Shown: piece after piece, positions 1-12,659 of the stretch
Position numbering within the stretch: position 1 is the first letter of the stretch
Layout: the number at the start of each line of letters is the position of its first letter
NCBI RefSeq assembly: GCF_003576645.1
Contig: NC_044929.1
Location: forward strand, 22,338,289-22,402,288
Source of the DNA: Ipomoea triloba
Lineage: Eukaryota; Streptophyta; Magnoliopsida; Solanales; Convolvulaceae
Length of the DNA stretch: 64,000 nt
Direction of reading: 5' to 3'
Translations under genes and position numbers: made by a program
Notes under the pieces: model-generated
What the model was told of the DNA's origin: nothing
Seen by the model: only the letters and a program-made list of their open reading frames with translations
Databases searched by the model: none

Positions 1-2579
1 CAAGAAGAGCTACAGATTTATCGACCATTACTGTTTCAGGGTCCAAGAATTGTACTAAATACTTCACTGCTCCTGCCTGAACTATACGGGCCTTATTTTC
101 ATGGAAAATAGATAGATTAAACAAGGCTGTAGCAGCGTCTTTTTTCCCCCTGATCGTGCCCGATCCTAGAAGATCAACCAAGGCTTTGACTGCACCAGAG
201 CGGCCAATCTTTATCTTATACTCTTCCAGAAGAGAAAGACTAAAAATAGCGGCTGCAGCATTCTCTTTCGCTCCCGGGTTTCCCGTTCTCAACACGTGGA
301 TGAGAGGTTCCAGTGCGCCCCTTTCTGCAATCATGGCCTTGATATTTTCACTTATCGATAAGTTTAAAAGTGCGGTGACTGCATGCTCTTGAGTAAGCTT
401 TGCATCCGAGTGTAGCAACGAGATCAACGGCTCAATAGCCCCAGATTGGCCAATAATAACGCGATTCTCCATATCATGTTTTGCAAGAAACCGCAATTCT
501 GCTGCAGCTGCAGCTTGTAAATCAGGTGATTGACTCGTTAAATCCCTAATAAGTTCTTCAACACGGGAAGTTGTAATTCGTTCATTAGACAATGACTCAG
601 TCGGGGAAGTTTGTCTCCTGGAATGATTGTAGTTTCCACAGGCAGCTGTTTCGGGCAATGTTTTGGGGCCACGATACTGCTTTCCAGATGGCAAAGAAGA
701 AATCGCAGTATTCTTATTAAGAGGAGCAGCAGAATCGGATGTTATTTCGCCTGATTTATCACTACCGTAGTCATGCTTGCTCGATACCTTTGAGGCATCA
801 GTTGATGTCACGGGAAGATAATCAATACTCGAAACAACACTCGATGCTGATTCACTCCGGCTGTGAACATATGAATGTTCCGGGGACGAGTGATCCTCCC
901 TAACATGGCAACCATTGAATCCTTCCGCACTGATTCCATGAGTCGAATTAGCCTTCCACCTCGACGTTGAATTGCAGTCTTGGGAAGACGAATTACTATT
1001 TTCAACAACTATGAGGCTAGTATTCTCGGGCTTAGCAAAAAGCTCCACTTTGTTCTCCTCGCACCAATTTTCTATCATAGCCTTGACGGTGACATTGGGA
1101 ATAAGATTCGAGTGTGAGAGTTTCTGGCGTGTTCTTGGGCACGTAGTCAATCCATGATCCATCCATTTCTGAATCGAAACCCTCTCATACGTTTGGCCTG
1201 AAGCAATGATTACCGGATCCAACATGACTGCCAAAGATAAAGGACACCGGAAATGGGGCGGGATTTTAACGCCATCTATAGACGCACTGTTGAGCATAAC
1301 CATACAATCACGAATATGGCTCATGAGTTCAATCACACGTTCTATTTGCAATATATTATCTCGTCCTCTATTTTCTTCAGCCTTCAGTCTCTCCTTCTCC
1401 AGTGCAATACACTCATTCAGTGGCTCCTCGGGGGATATCAAATTTAATGACTGTATCATTGTCAAAAGATGTTCCGAGCAAGGACTTTTTCCTTCATCTA
1501 GGCTTTCAAGAGCACCTTTCATGCATTTTAACAATTCGTCCGATTCCATACCATAAAAATCCTGTATACGGCACTGAAAAAGAGAACCGTAATCAGCAGA
1601 ACTGTGATATAGGGCAACTAAGATCACAATATCACTTGTGCAAAATAAAGAGAGAGAGAGTAAACAGCAGAATAGAAAAGCGATTAAAACAATAGAACAA
1701 ATATCTGCGAATTAAAATACTTTCTATCTGTTTCCTCACCTCAGTATCGGATAGACTTAAACTCGACATTGATTGTTCTAGCAATCCACATAGAATGCGA
1801 GAAATCTCAAGACCGGAGCTCTGGATTTTCAGCAGCAGTTGCTTACTCTGCAAAGCCTGGTGATATCAAAAGATAACAAGATCCTATTAAAAATTAATAA
1901 TGCTGAACAGTTGTTAGTGCAGCCAAATACCAATTCCCCGCTCTCCATTTTTTTTTTTTTTTTCATTTTCAAATAATTACTCCATTCTCGTTTAATATAG
2001 TATAATTTCAGGCCATAGAGATGGTTATTTACCCCATACTTCAACTCAAGTTCTCGGTGTCCTTTCTTTCTTTTTTCTTTTACTTTTAGAACGAGAACTG
2101 CCAAAAATATTATTCTGTCGCTTTTATTGAAGGGTACAAAGTGGGGGTGATAAGCTCTTCTTATTTCGAGGCAATTTCTTAAGCAGCCTAACATCACGGC
2201 AGAAGCCCCATTTCTAGGGATTTTCAGTTGAAAATTAGAACCCCCCAAATTGTGCAGCTTGTGTTATGATGTACGGAAGATAAGTCATTCAAAATGTACT
2301 CACAGAGAGAATCTTGCTCTTCTTTGGAGAATAATTCTCGAGGAACTCCCTGGCTTCATTAATAGCCGTGTCCATTTCTTCACACTCTCTACAAACAGTT
2401 TCATCCGAAGGCACTCTTGTATCAACAACATCATCGAGAGTTGGTTTTAAAAGTTTCAACATACTTGCAGTATCTTCAAAGTCCTTCTGGCCAGGCACAG
2501 TCTTAGAGATACGACATGTCACAAGATGAACGAATCGAGAAATGCTGTTAATAAGGCATTTTACGGATGTCAAGTCCAT
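1..2579 (-). CDS. PUB4: U-box/armadillo-repeat E3 ubiquitin ligase, PUB4-like (C-terminus beyond window)
   Basis: Exons read on the minus strand: 2579-2304, 1856-1740 and 1573 to the window edge, all joined in phase 0 with GT-AG introns; 655 residues are visible. Residues 1-230 form the helical N-terminal region of plant U-box proteins (LLKP, ISRILCGLLEQ). The U-box spans about 235-305 and begins IPPHFRCPLSLAVMLDPV, with the SGQTYER and CPRTRQKL segments that bind the E2 enzyme. A Ser-rich linker follows, then armadillo repeats from about residue 464 to the edge (AVTALLNLSISEN, AAAAIFSLSLLEEYKIKIG, AATALFNLSIFHENKARI). Such ligases transfer ubiquitin to substrates bound by the ARM repeats; Arabidopsis PUB4 acts in meristem, tapetum and immune signalling. 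The start is the Met of MDLTSVKC, four codons inside the longest reading frame, chosen by family similarity. Closest assignment is PUB4, with PUB2 as the alternative. Confidence 0.88.
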
Positions 2580-2837
2580 TGACCTATACACAATTTCACA
2601 CCAGTTGAATCAATCAATATACAGAATACAGAATACAAACGAGAAATAAACAGCACTAAAGAAGAAAAGATTGGAATTTGGCTATGCAAGAAAACATGGG
2701 AAAGAAATTATCATGTCAAGCAGCATGCTTAAGAATGGCTAATCGTATGGACAGTGGTTAAAAACCTAAACTTTTGCTGAATTGCCCAAAAACTAGACTT
2801 TTTTCTGCAGAGTATCATACATACAATGAGCAATAGA

Positions 2838-2960
2838 ACATGCCATCTATGCTTATGAGAGTATCATACAAACAAAATGTAGGAATCATTGCAACCCCAG
2901 CCAAGTTGGTCAGACATGCCATCTATGCTTATGAGAGTATCATACAAACAAAATGTAGGA
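2838..2960. repeat. 47-bp direct repeat, two copies 76 bp apart
   Basis: Positions 2838-2884 and 2914-2960 read the same (ACATGCCATCTATGCTTATG... to ...AAATGTAGGA), separated by 29 bp. It lies upstream of the PUB4-like start codon and looks like a recent local duplication. Confidence 0.85.
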
Positions 2961-5100
2961 TTGGTTTAACTCCTTTGGTCCTTTGCTGAATAAGGTGCCG
3001 ACTAAGTTTACAAGGCGGGGTTTAACCAATGTACACCCTCAGGTAGTGGCCGAGGGTTTCACTCATCACCCAAATCAATGACTACACAAATTTAAGGCAA
3101 CATTATATTACATCCCTAAGCTCTCACAAGAAAAAATGGAACAATTATGATGTCTAGCACCTTCTAAATCAAAATGCCTAACTATCCCATTATCAGAAGC
3201 CACCATGGAGGTCTCAAGCCCCAGCCAAGAATTAAAGCAAGTTCATTCACTTAGTTCTAAACTGTCGGCCAGTGCAAAGTACATTTTTTTTTTCTGATCT
3301 TTCTATTCCACGGAAGCCTACCCCATCTTCTTAATCCCTCCACAGGAACAAAGTCATCCCAAATACAGTAATTCAAGCAGTGAAACCAGTAAAAGTTCAT
3401 ATGCAGAGTGAAAATTAACAGAACTCAATGTTACCCACAAGCATTGAGCAAAAAGAATTGAACCCAAAGAATTGTTTTCCCTACACACCAAAAAGAAAAA
3501 AGAAATTGGGTAGAGCAAGGGATCGAATTCGCACCTGGGAGCTAAAATGATGAGCAGAAAGAACAGATCTTGAAGAAACGATGGACTTTCAGAAAGCAAG
3601 AATCTTTAACACGAAAGTTCATCACGACCCATTGAAGAAACCAATGGAATTAATGTGACCCTTTTCTCCAACAATCCTTGCAAAGGTGCCAGCCCTCTTG
3701 GCAGTGCTTCATTCTAGAGAGAGAGGGGAGAGAGAATATTAAAAAATAAAAATAAAAATAGGGTTAAATTGGCGAGGCCCTGTTGTTGCTGCAGATTTGT
3801 TGCATTGTTGGTTCTGAGGTGATTAAATTAATGAGGTGATTAATGACAGAGGAATCTGTAAATGATGATTAAGAAACCGATGAACAATGAAGTGAGGAAT
3901 TCTTTTTTCTTTTTTTTTTTTATCAAGTGGTAAAAGGCTAATGATATCTAGGAAGATTGCAGAGAAGTACGATGATTAGCTTCCAGACATTGGTATGATG
4001 TGAAATGACTCATATACCCTCCCATCTCTATATTCACAACTATGTATTCAACTAAAGTTTTTAGTCACGACACTCAAATAAACTATGGTTGGAAGTCAAG
4101 TTAGCTCAATTATTGATTTTACAGTCACACAGGTAGTCGGACAGCGGACCAACACAATCGTTAAATAAATGAAAAAATAATGTGAGATAAAATTGTTAGA
4201 GAACTGATTCCAGAACCCGTTTCAATGCGGCCCATAGAGGTATTTATATCATATTTACATGCCTTAGAAAGGAAAGAAAGAAAGTTAACAAATTTGAACT
4301 TAGAAAAACCGTGACACTTCTTTCCCAAAGTTGAAAAAGGAAATCTTGAACAAAATCTGAAGGGGAATCTTTGGAAGATCTTCATTGACCGCCTCTGAGT
4401 GTAGCACCCGGTCGGGCGTCGCAGACTGACATCCAACGCCAGGTGGGCAACCAGACTATTGGGCCCTGCCTATCATCTCGTCAACATGGTCGAGCTGCAA
4501 GCTCCTGGTATTGGGTTATACTCCTGGCTGGGTACCCTATTCGGAGATATCCATCACATCACAATATTCTAAATTTAACTCCCGATCAACTATGATTGAG
4601 TGCATCAGGAATTTATGAAACAAGCTGGCATTTGTTAATGTTGAGGTTTCATCAATGGCCATAAGTTTAGGACAAGCTGTAAAAGTTGGCAGCCTTCATC
4701 TCCAGTGCTCATATAGTCATATTCTGTTATCTATCAACTAACGTTGGAGTGTGGTAAGGTATTATTTAATGTTAAGTTGACAATTAATGATATGTATGGA
4801 CAATGTTAAGTTGGCCAATGATAATAATACATTACTCTGTAGTATTTAAATGAGTGACTGAAAACACAACAATAACCTTACTTGCCCAAGATTCTGTGGA
4901 ATGCAAGGAAAAAATCCAACCAAATTGCCAACTCAGTTTCAGCTGCCTGACTATGATGTTTTGTTTTTCTAATTATGGAATAAACTCTTCAAAAGATTCT
5001 CAAGAGTTAATCCAGCATTTTGGGGTAGTTGATAAGTAAATGTGAAATTTGACACGCGCTACTCGAAGTTGTATACTGGGTAAACACTACTCTTATATAA

Positions 5101-5300
5101 TAACTCGCAAATCATATTGAAAAGGTAAATCATACTAGAAAATCCTATGTAACTCGCAATTCATATTGAAAAGGTAAATCATACTAGAAAATCCTATGTA
5201 ACTCGCAAATCATATTGAAAAGGTAAATCATACTAGAAAATCCTGTGTAGCAGGCTCGACCATACTGAAAAGGTAAATCATACTAGACAAACTGTGTAGC
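5101..5300. repeat. Tandem repeat, about 49-bp unit, four copies
   Basis: Units start near 5102, 5151, 5200 and 5249 and share AACTCGCAAATCATATTG, AAAAGGTAAATCATACTAG and AAATCCTATGT. The last unit drifts toward a form with GTAGCAGGCTCGA. Single diverged relatives of the unit occur near 49330-49400 and 60600-60690, so this is local amplification of a dispersed repeat. Confidence 0.8.
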
Positions 5301-5869
5301 AGGCTCGATCTAGATGATAACCTACAAATCACACTGTGATAAACCACATTAAAAAACCCCTATGTAGCAAGCTCGATCAAAATGGTGTTGGCAAGAATTG
5401 ATGTTAATAGCGGAGGATGAAAAGAAAATTTGTAGGATATCCAACTTGGCCACTTGGGATACAAAGGGAGCTTTACAAATAGTTAGCCTTAGTATCATCT
5501 GCAACGTCTGCATCACCTTATCTTAGGAATGAAATCTCAAATATCCCATTCCATAGAAGACAATAGAAACTAAATCATAGAACAAGACACAAGACTTTCT
5601 GGTAATCTATTGTTTTTCACATGTGCTTTAATAACATCCATCAACCACATGGAGCAAGTCAATTGGTGCATATTGAAAAGGAATAAAACCAGGCAAGGGA
5701 TTATGAAGCTAATGGAAAGGTTAAGCTGAGAATTTAAGATAACCAAAGCTGTCTAACAGTATTGTTTAGTAAAAGGGGGAAAAAATGGTAGCACAGAAGT
5801 TGCATAACTGTAACAACAAAATGGAGCCATGAAACAAAATTTTCAAGCTCAGTTGCCAAGATAGAGGCT

Positions 5870-7709
5870 TCATGTTTGGCTCAGCAACTCAATGAGCTCT
5901 ACTTTCTTCATTTTTGAGTATCCTTTCACACCGCGAGTCTTTGCAATCGCTCTCAGTTCGGGTACTGTCATTTCATCAAACTTGTTGGCGCCAACTTGGT
6001 TATGTTCTTCATCATTATCATCTTCATCATGAATGTCAGTACTCTCGTCCTCTGACAGCTCATCAAACACATCTGAGAAAATTGGTTCTGTGAGAGACTC
6101 AAGCTCATCAACCTTACTTCCAGTGTTATTGAGAGATTTGAGTTTTGAATTTATCCCAAGAGGTTCTCCATCGGTTTCAGCAGGTGCAACAGGGTTAACA
6201 GTATCTTCCTCGGAATAACTAGGCTGAAACTTGACCCTAGAAACTGGTGATCTCCGTCGGAAATTTGACATTGGTCGGTTACCCACAGGGGCTTCACTTT
6301 CTTGCTGTTGCCGCTTCAAAATGCTTTTTGATTCAATGCTGTCCGTGCTTCTCTCATCAGACTGATCCAGAATGAAGTCAGTAGTACTGTCAGTTTTCTT
6401 CTCTTTCTGAACGGCATGTTTCCTTAAAAGCTTCAAAAGCGAATCTACAGTTTCACTCTCTTTACCTTTACCCTTAGCCTTTGGCTCTGGAACTTTGTTA
6501 CCTTCTTTCACAGCCGCTCTTTCACGGAGTTGAGCCTGCACCTTCCTGAATAGTTCAACAATCTTCTTCTCCCTTGGACCAGGAGTTGCAGTCCCTTGGA
6601 CTTTCGATGTATTGGATGCAGTAAGCAGTGGCCCATTTTCAGATGAGAACATTTCAGACTCTTCTAGGTTATCATAGCCATCTCTATCTTCATTTTGCCT
6701 TCGGAAACCCCCATGCTTGCTATACTTTGAAAAATCAGGATTATTCCTCGGATTGCTAGAACTAGCACTACAAACAAAAGATGAACTCCTGGTAGTAGAT
6801 TCCAGATGTAAAATATTGGCCTTGGGAAATTTCTTCCATTTACCAGGAGAAGAACATGGAGATATGTTCACCACTCCTCCAGATAACCCAGAGCATGGGA
6901 GACATTTACCATCTGGTAACCCAAATCCTGCAACAAGTTAGGGAAGCATTTACATATAATTTAACAAATAATAAAGCATCTAAAATCCTCAATCAGTAGT
7001 TCTAACACACAAAAATACTTTCTTTCAAAAAAAAAAAACACACAAAAATACTATTTGATCCTCTGTAAAGTTAATTATTTTAGTAGTAGTGTACTATCAC
7101 TCTTGAATTTCAAAACTTCAACCACTTAGTCCATCCAACTTCATTCAATAGTAGGAAAAGAGTCTCTTCAATGTTTCTACAAAGATTGTAAATAGCCAAT
7201 TTAGTACTCTCATATGCATGGGAAACAACTTGCCCAACTATTCTAAGCTCCTCCAAGGATAGCTGAGTTTATAAAACAAAAATAATGACCCCAGCTTTCA
7301 GACACAAGGACAGAAATTCTAATATCTCCACCATTCATTCTCTAGCATACTAAGAGCGAGGTCGATGAATAATGCTGGAAAAAGGAAACCTTTCTGGAAG
7401 TGAATTAGGATTGAGGTAAGTCAAGCATTTCATCAAACAGAAAGTGTGCAACGCGTAGAAATCACAGCACACAGAGGAAACACCCCCAAAATGGAAACTT
7501 TAAGCCACCATTTAACACACAAATGCCGAAAAACTAATGCAGCATCGCAAACATAAGGATTTGCACACAAATTTTTGCAGTTGAGAAGCTCGTGCTTGAC
7601 TATGACGCTGTATCCGCGTAAAGCCTAAACAGTTCATCGTGAAGGAAATTAAACCGCAGGGATAATTACCTGAAAAGCTTTTTGCAGGGAAATAAATCCT
7701 GCACGACAT
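5870..7709 (-). CDS. RHON1: Rho-N domain protein, RHON1-like, chloroplast-targeted
   Basis: Two exons, 7709-7670 and 6927-5870, split inside a Gly codon (phase 1) by a 742-bp GT-AG intron, give 365 residues. The N-terminus is Ser/Cys-rich and basic, as in a transit peptide, and carries the LPCSG segment that I recall from the Arabidopsis RHON1 start. The middle is charged and of low complexity: a basic stretch (PEPKAKGKGKES) and an acidic stretch (DIHDEDDNDEEHNQ). The last 36 residues form the Rho-N fold: EMTVPELRAIAKTRGVKG followed by YSKMKKVELIELL. In Arabidopsis RHON1 binds plastid RNA, works with RNase E and supports transcription termination and rRNA/mRNA maturation. The first exon is too short to find by length alone; it was chosen because it restores that N-terminus in frame. 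Confidence 0.85.
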
Positions 7710-9550
7710 TATTTTGGAACAGAACTTGGAAGCGCTCTAATGGCGGTTTCGCTCCCGCGTTTGGTCGATACTCGATAAGGAACGTGGGTGGGGATACCGG
7801 AACTTCGGGTAGGGTAATAGGGAGAATTAATAAATGAAAGAAATTTTATCATCTTAAATACTCCGTATAAAATAAAAATAATTTTTTTTTTTTGAAAAGA
7901 AATTTTTTTTTCAAATCAACAAAAATAAATAAATAGCACATCGAAAGCAATGGTTTCCTTTCATTTTTGTCTAAATAAATACTTTACCAGGGTGTTATTA
8001 AGTTAGAAGTTACTTGACTTATTTATATTAGATTAAAATAAAAGAGACATAAATAATACGATAATTAAGTGTGACTAAATTATTATTGGTTTGGCCCATG
8101 GAGTCACCTAGTCAATGTACTAATGAGAGGGCAACCCGACCCGAATAAGCTAGCAATAGTTATGCTATGGATCTCGATCCACCTTGCAAGGTAGATTCAT
8201 GTAAGGTAGATTCATGTTTATTTATATACTGAATATTTATATTTTATATACTGAATGTTCACAATTTGAATTGTGAATATTCAGTATATAAATTACAAAC
8301 ATTCAGTATGTAAATTGTGCATTTTGAACTCAAGTTTACCTTGGTCCATAGAATAATTTGCCACAAGGCTATCGCACCACACCACCATTAAAAAAGCCTT
8401 CTTGGACTACCAAGGCCCAAGCCTTCAAGTCTTACCCACATTATAAAGCCCACTAAACTTATTGAACATAGCTCATTCTCATTATTTTAAGCTTAGTAAG
8501 TTTTCTTTTAAAAGAAAAAAAAAAACAAACATAATATTATTAACTTAAGAAATAAAAATAAGTGTTTAATACAAGAATGAATAGTAAAGCTCCAAACTAA
8601 AGAACCAGACCGAGAATTTACAGCCATAGTAAGAGTATGGACAAATATATTCGTTGATTGACGAATAAACTAAAAAGACATTGTTTCAAATGCCTGGCTA
8701 GTGAGCGGCATATCTCAATAATACAATTGGCATAAGAAAAATCAAGGAATGGGGCATTCAAGAGGTGACAAACGAAAAGATCCATTTTGATCAAAATATG
8801 TTGCCACCTATCATCTTTAAGCCATGATAATGCTTCCTTAACTGCTAATGATTCCGTTGTGTGAGGATCATCAAGACACCATTTGCAGCCGAAAAATCAC
8901 CATTAATAGAAAGCAATAAACTACACCACAGAATACATGACTAATTAATTAGGTAATCACATAATAATATTTTTGTTTCATTCTTTCATTTCTTTTTTGT
9001 TCACTTTTTAACACATTTTTTGAATGTCCATTTTTTTTTAGAATTCATTCTTCCTTTATTTTACTTCTTTTTTCTTCGTCAGAATCACCATAAACATTAT
9101 TCCATTCGCCACAGTGTCTAGAGAATCCACCCTAAATCCCCAAAAATGACTTCTAAAATTTAACAAATTTTTAATAATAGCAAAATTATTATAGCAAAAT
9201 ATTTCTTTAGTCTTGAGAACGGAAAAAATCTGCCCTCCGCCGTTTAAAGTCGCCCCTTCCGTCGTTTTCTGGGTTGTGCTTTCGAATGATTTTAGTAATG
9301 AAGATTAATCATTTTTCTTTTCAAAAAAAAAAAAAAAACATAAATAACACAAAAGCATAAGAATAAAATGTAAAAATCATAAGGGAAAGAGAGATAAAAC
9401 GAAATGGAAATTTATAATCTCCAAATTTTATTTATTTTTGAACATAATTATTAGGTGCAGTTTCCTCTCTTATTCTCAAATCCATAATGGCCAAAACATG
9501 CAAATTCAACTACTCTCTCCGAATCTCCCATACTTGATTTTAGTTCCTTC
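7710..9550. other. Intergenic between RHON1-like gene and globulin gene 1
   Basis: AT-rich sequence without a recognisable gene. It contains the MITE at 8160-8356, several poly-A/T runs (7880-7915, 8513-8525, 9322-9338) and the 3' flank of globulin gene 1. Promoter elements of the RHON1-like gene should lie in 7710-8100, but I see no clear TATA box. Confidence 0.5.
8160..8356. mobile_element. Palindromic MITE of the TTATTGTGTGGACC family
   Basis: The left end TTATGCTATGGATC and the right end GGTCCATAGAATAA are imperfect inverted repeats. The interior is also palindromic: ATACTGAATGTTCACAATT pairs with AATTGTGAATATTCAGTAT. It is about 197 bp with no coding capacity. Related copies lie at 13644-14185, 14280-15588 and 52497-52760. 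Confidence 0.65.
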
Positions 9551-11954
9551 TTACACGAAACGAGACCCCTTAGAAGCCTGGTAAAACCAGGTGGAAACCA
9601 TGTTTTGCTTCAGGCTCTGAGCCTTGGAGCTTGATAGGTCGTAAGAAGCGGCGATAATGTCGGCCGGCAGGCCGGCGAGAGTGGAGGTGCGGCCGCTGAG
9701 GGTGTTGTACATGGCGTTTTCATTGGTGTTGAATTCCACCCACTCGAACCCTTGGTCGCCGGCCTGTTTCACCACGGCGAAGTTCTGGGGTACGAGGAAG
9801 AGTTGGCCTTCTTGGACTTGCTGGTCTAGGATGGTTTCTCCTTGGTGGTTCACGATCTGGACTTGTGCGCTGCCCTTTGTCACGTACACGAAGCTGTGCG
9901 CGTTCATGGTCCATTTTGGTACGATTCCCCAATTCTGCAACAATTCATTACATTCTATTGTAAGATTTCCGATTAGTGTAGTAAAACAATCTTTCTGATT
10001 TGTATTAAGGAAACTCGCAATTACTACTTCAAGTGTGTACTAGATAAATTTCCGAGTGGTCAGACCACAATGAGATAAACTATTTAAGGTTGTGGCTCAA
10101 TTAAGACCAATAGGTCATTGGCTAGCTAACTTGAGCGGACAGGATTAATTTGGCTAACTTGATCGAAATAGACGAGTTAACTCAGTCAAATTCGATCGAG
10201 TTAGACACTAGGTGGCTGCCAAAGTGGTCGAGTTAGGCGCTAGGCACCTACTTAGGCCAGCGCCTAGGAAGAAATCGCCACGACCCTTAAGGCCTAGGCA
10301 GGACCTAGATTAATTTTTACAACAGTGTTAAGGAGCACGGGTAGATAGACCAGTTTAGTTTGCTCTTAACAGACTCAAACAAAGTCAATAGGCCACTTGA
10401 ACTAAGATCAATAACCTAAATGACCTCTAACCAGCTCAAATTAGGCCAGATTACGAAATCTATAGCTGACTAATTTGACTGGAGGTGTAGTATCTTTGGG
10501 AGTTGGGATGGAGGAGAGGAGGAGAATTAAAGTACCCTGTTGAGGACCCCGCGGGAGGCGCTGAGGCGGACGAGGCCAAAAATGGGGAGGGTGAATCTGT
10601 TGAGGGCGGTGAAGCGGCCGGCCTGAGGGTCATAGATGTCAGCTCTCTCAGGGTTGTCGATGTTCTGTCGTACTCTGGCGGTGCAGAGGGTTTCCTCGAG
10701 ACCGTTTGAGGATCCTCCCTGTCGCCCGGATTTCCTTTCTTCCGATTGAGAATACCACGGCGCGATCAACTGAAGCTCCCTCTCCACGGTTATGATGTGT
10801 CCTCTCTCCTGCTGTGAGTTTTCTCCCACAATCTTCTGCGCTGTTTCCATGTCCGTGTTGAGCGCGTCCTTGATGATCTGGACATCGAACCCGGATAGAA
10901 GGTTGCTGTTGTACCCCAACTGCTCCTTCAACCGCCGTGTCTGCTCTTGTTGTCCGCCGTGCTGCTGCTGTCCCTGTTGTCGCCCCTGCTCACGTTGTTC
11001 CTGTTCACGTTGTCCCTGTTGGTGGCGTCCCTGTTCACGCTGTCCTTGATGGCTGTTTCCCTGGCTTTGTTCCGAGTTTCCGGCCAGGAAGAACCTCTGC
11101 AAGCAATCAGTCACTATTTGAGAGTGTATACAGATAAATTTTACCTCATGATAAGTAAATAAATCAGTCCGAATCTAGCACTAAATGGCTGGAGAGTATA
11201 AAATGCCAAGTTCATCACCCAGCCTCTAAAAAATGTGGTGGCCTGGCGGCCTGGGGATTTATAAGGGAATAAAATTGTGTTTTTGTTACTGGTTATAGTT
11301 TTTTGGGGAGTGTTAAGGGGATTAGATTTGTGGCTACTTACGAGAGGATTAGCGTCAAGCTGATTAGCATCGTTTGAGGTATCCTGAAGAACAACCATAA
11401 CAGTTTGTTCTTCGCCGCTGTTGTAGACCCAGTGAGCTGTTCCCTCGGTGAAGACAAGAATATCGCCTTGTCTGTAGCTTCCAATCTTCTGGTGTCTCTC
11501 CTGCTCAGATTGCTGGGATTGCTGAGAATACTGGTACGTCTCTGCGCACCCGGGAACCACTATCCCAAACTCTCCCGACCCTGTTAAAAATGTGTCAGTC
11601 CAAATGAACTTAAGATTAATAGCAAAGACGAGTTCAAAACATCTTAAAATAATACGTTCCTTGTTGGACGTAGGCGACAAGGGGGGCGTTGGTGTAGGAA
11701 GGCAAGAGGAGGCTTCTGGGCTGGATGATGTGGCGGAAGACATGGGACCCGCTGCACTGGAACTGCTCATTGTAGGGGTCCCAGAACTCGGTGACGCCGC
11801 CCTCGGCCTGGATGCGGAGGGTGGGCTCGAAGGCGTTGATTTGGTGGAGCTGACACTCGTTGGGGCTCTGCTGGAAGCTCTGCCGCGCAAAGCAGCCATT
11901 GAAGAGCACCAGGAAGGTGAGGGAGAGGGAAAGCCAGGCAGAAGATCTCGCCAT
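9551..11954 (-). CDS. 11S (legumin-type) seed storage globulin, gene 1
   Basis: Four exons, 11954-11660, 11580-11342, 11096-10536 and 9934-9551, encode 492 residues. Residues 1-23 are a signal peptide (LSLSLTFLVLFNGCFA). Two cupin domains follow: the acidic chain, and after cleavage at Asn309-Gly310 (NGLEET) the basic chain. The disulfide cysteines are present: NEC (34), QFQC (67), PGC and ETLC. A Gln/Arg/Glu-rich variable loop (GQREQG units) sits near residues 190-225. The protein is a vacuolar hexameric nitrogen store made in maturing seeds. It ends ASKGSRFV, without the Ser-rich tail of genes 2 and 3. Intron 1 starts with GA (CAAG|GAACGT), not GT; the GT four bases on would shift the frame. 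Introns 2-4 are GT-AG. A fragment of this gene recurs at 12660-13192. Confidence 0.9.
10085..10327. mobile_element. Diverged hAT-like insertion in intron 3 of globulin gene 1
   Basis: This stretch carries GCCTAGG/GGCCTAGG and GAGTTAACTC motifs and ends CAACAGTG (10320-10327), the inverse of the CACTGTTG end of the intact copy at 56475-56726. The other end, near 10085, is too diverged to fix. Equivalent insertions lie in intron 3 of globulin genes 2 and 3. Confidence 0.55.
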
Positions 11955-12240
11955 TTTTTGTTGAAAGGTTAGAGGAATATAATTGAAATGGAGATGTATG
12001 TGATGGTGAGAAGTGGCGAGGGGAAAACGCGGTATATATAGGGGAGAAGGGAGGCTTTGGAGTTGACACATAGGGGGAGAGGGAGATGACATTTTGCAGT
12101 TTGCATGTCCTTCAAACCTCTCTTGCGTTACACCTCATTGTTGTTGCATTGCATGGCGAAGTGCGTGGCTAAATTGCTCTGAGAATGCATTGCAGAAGCA
12201 TGCAGTACAGCTAGCACCTAGCTGATCTATTTGTTTGTAA
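11955..12240 (-). promoter_or_regulatory. Seed-type promoter of globulin gene 1
   Basis: TATATATA lies at 12033-12040, about 80 bp before the start codon. RY motifs (CATGCA, read on either strand) lie at 12102-12107, 12150-12155 and 12199-12204. RY elements bind B3 factors such as FUS3 and ABI3 in maturing seeds. About 190 bp next to the TATA box is nearly identical to the promoters of genes 2 and 3. The same sequence recurs at 13193-13478 in the duplicated segment. Confidence 0.75.
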
Positions 12241-12659
12241 GTGTGTGTATGTATCCATATATGCTTTAAAGCCCTGCAGGCTGCAGCTTAGCTTCCTTGT
12301 GCATCTTGAATTCTTCAACTCATCATCATCACTCTTAAATATATTAGCTAGTGTTATGGTAGAGTAGGATACTGGAAACAATGTGTTAGAATAGCTCTTA
12401 TCTGAGGCAAATTATGCTGTGGATCCAGGTACACCTTGCAAGGTGGACCTGGGTCCAAAACTACGTCGTTTTTGTCTTTTTTTTTAAAAAAAATAAAAAT
12501 TAGTAAACATATTGCTGAATATAGAGTTGTCAAAAAATGTGTGAATGTAGAGGTTTCAAAGTGTGGATGTAGAGTATAGAAATCGTGAATGTAGATTTAT
12601 GATTGTGTGAATATATAGTTGCCCAGAAATGTGTGAATGTGGAGGTTTCAAATTGTGAN

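Larger units (their letters stand above)
2580..5869. other. Intergenic: PUB4-like upstream region and RHON1-like 3' flank
   Basis: No reading frame here resembles a protein family. The part next to 2580 should hold the promoter and any 5' leader introns of the PUB4-like gene; a purine-rich AGAGAGAG stretch lies near 3717-3735. The rest is AT-rich with short duplications that are listed separately. Confidence 0.5.

Noticed and set aside
4161..4436. Minus-strand 91-codon frame
   Set aside because: Low-complexity, Phe/Ser-rich translation without homology that I recognise; the local GC-rich patch near 4390-4560 looks like transposon debris.
11141..11899. Long minus-strand open frame of 252 codons across globulin exon 2
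   Set aside because: It runs through exon 1 in the wrong frame, the whole of intron 1, and exon 2; the true protein is rebuilt by splicing.
11592..11972. Plus-strand open frames opposite globulin exon 1 (also at 12830, and minus-strand equivalents at 18606 and 22528)
   Set aside because: These are antisense shadows of GC-rich exon 1, repeated only because the exon is repeated.
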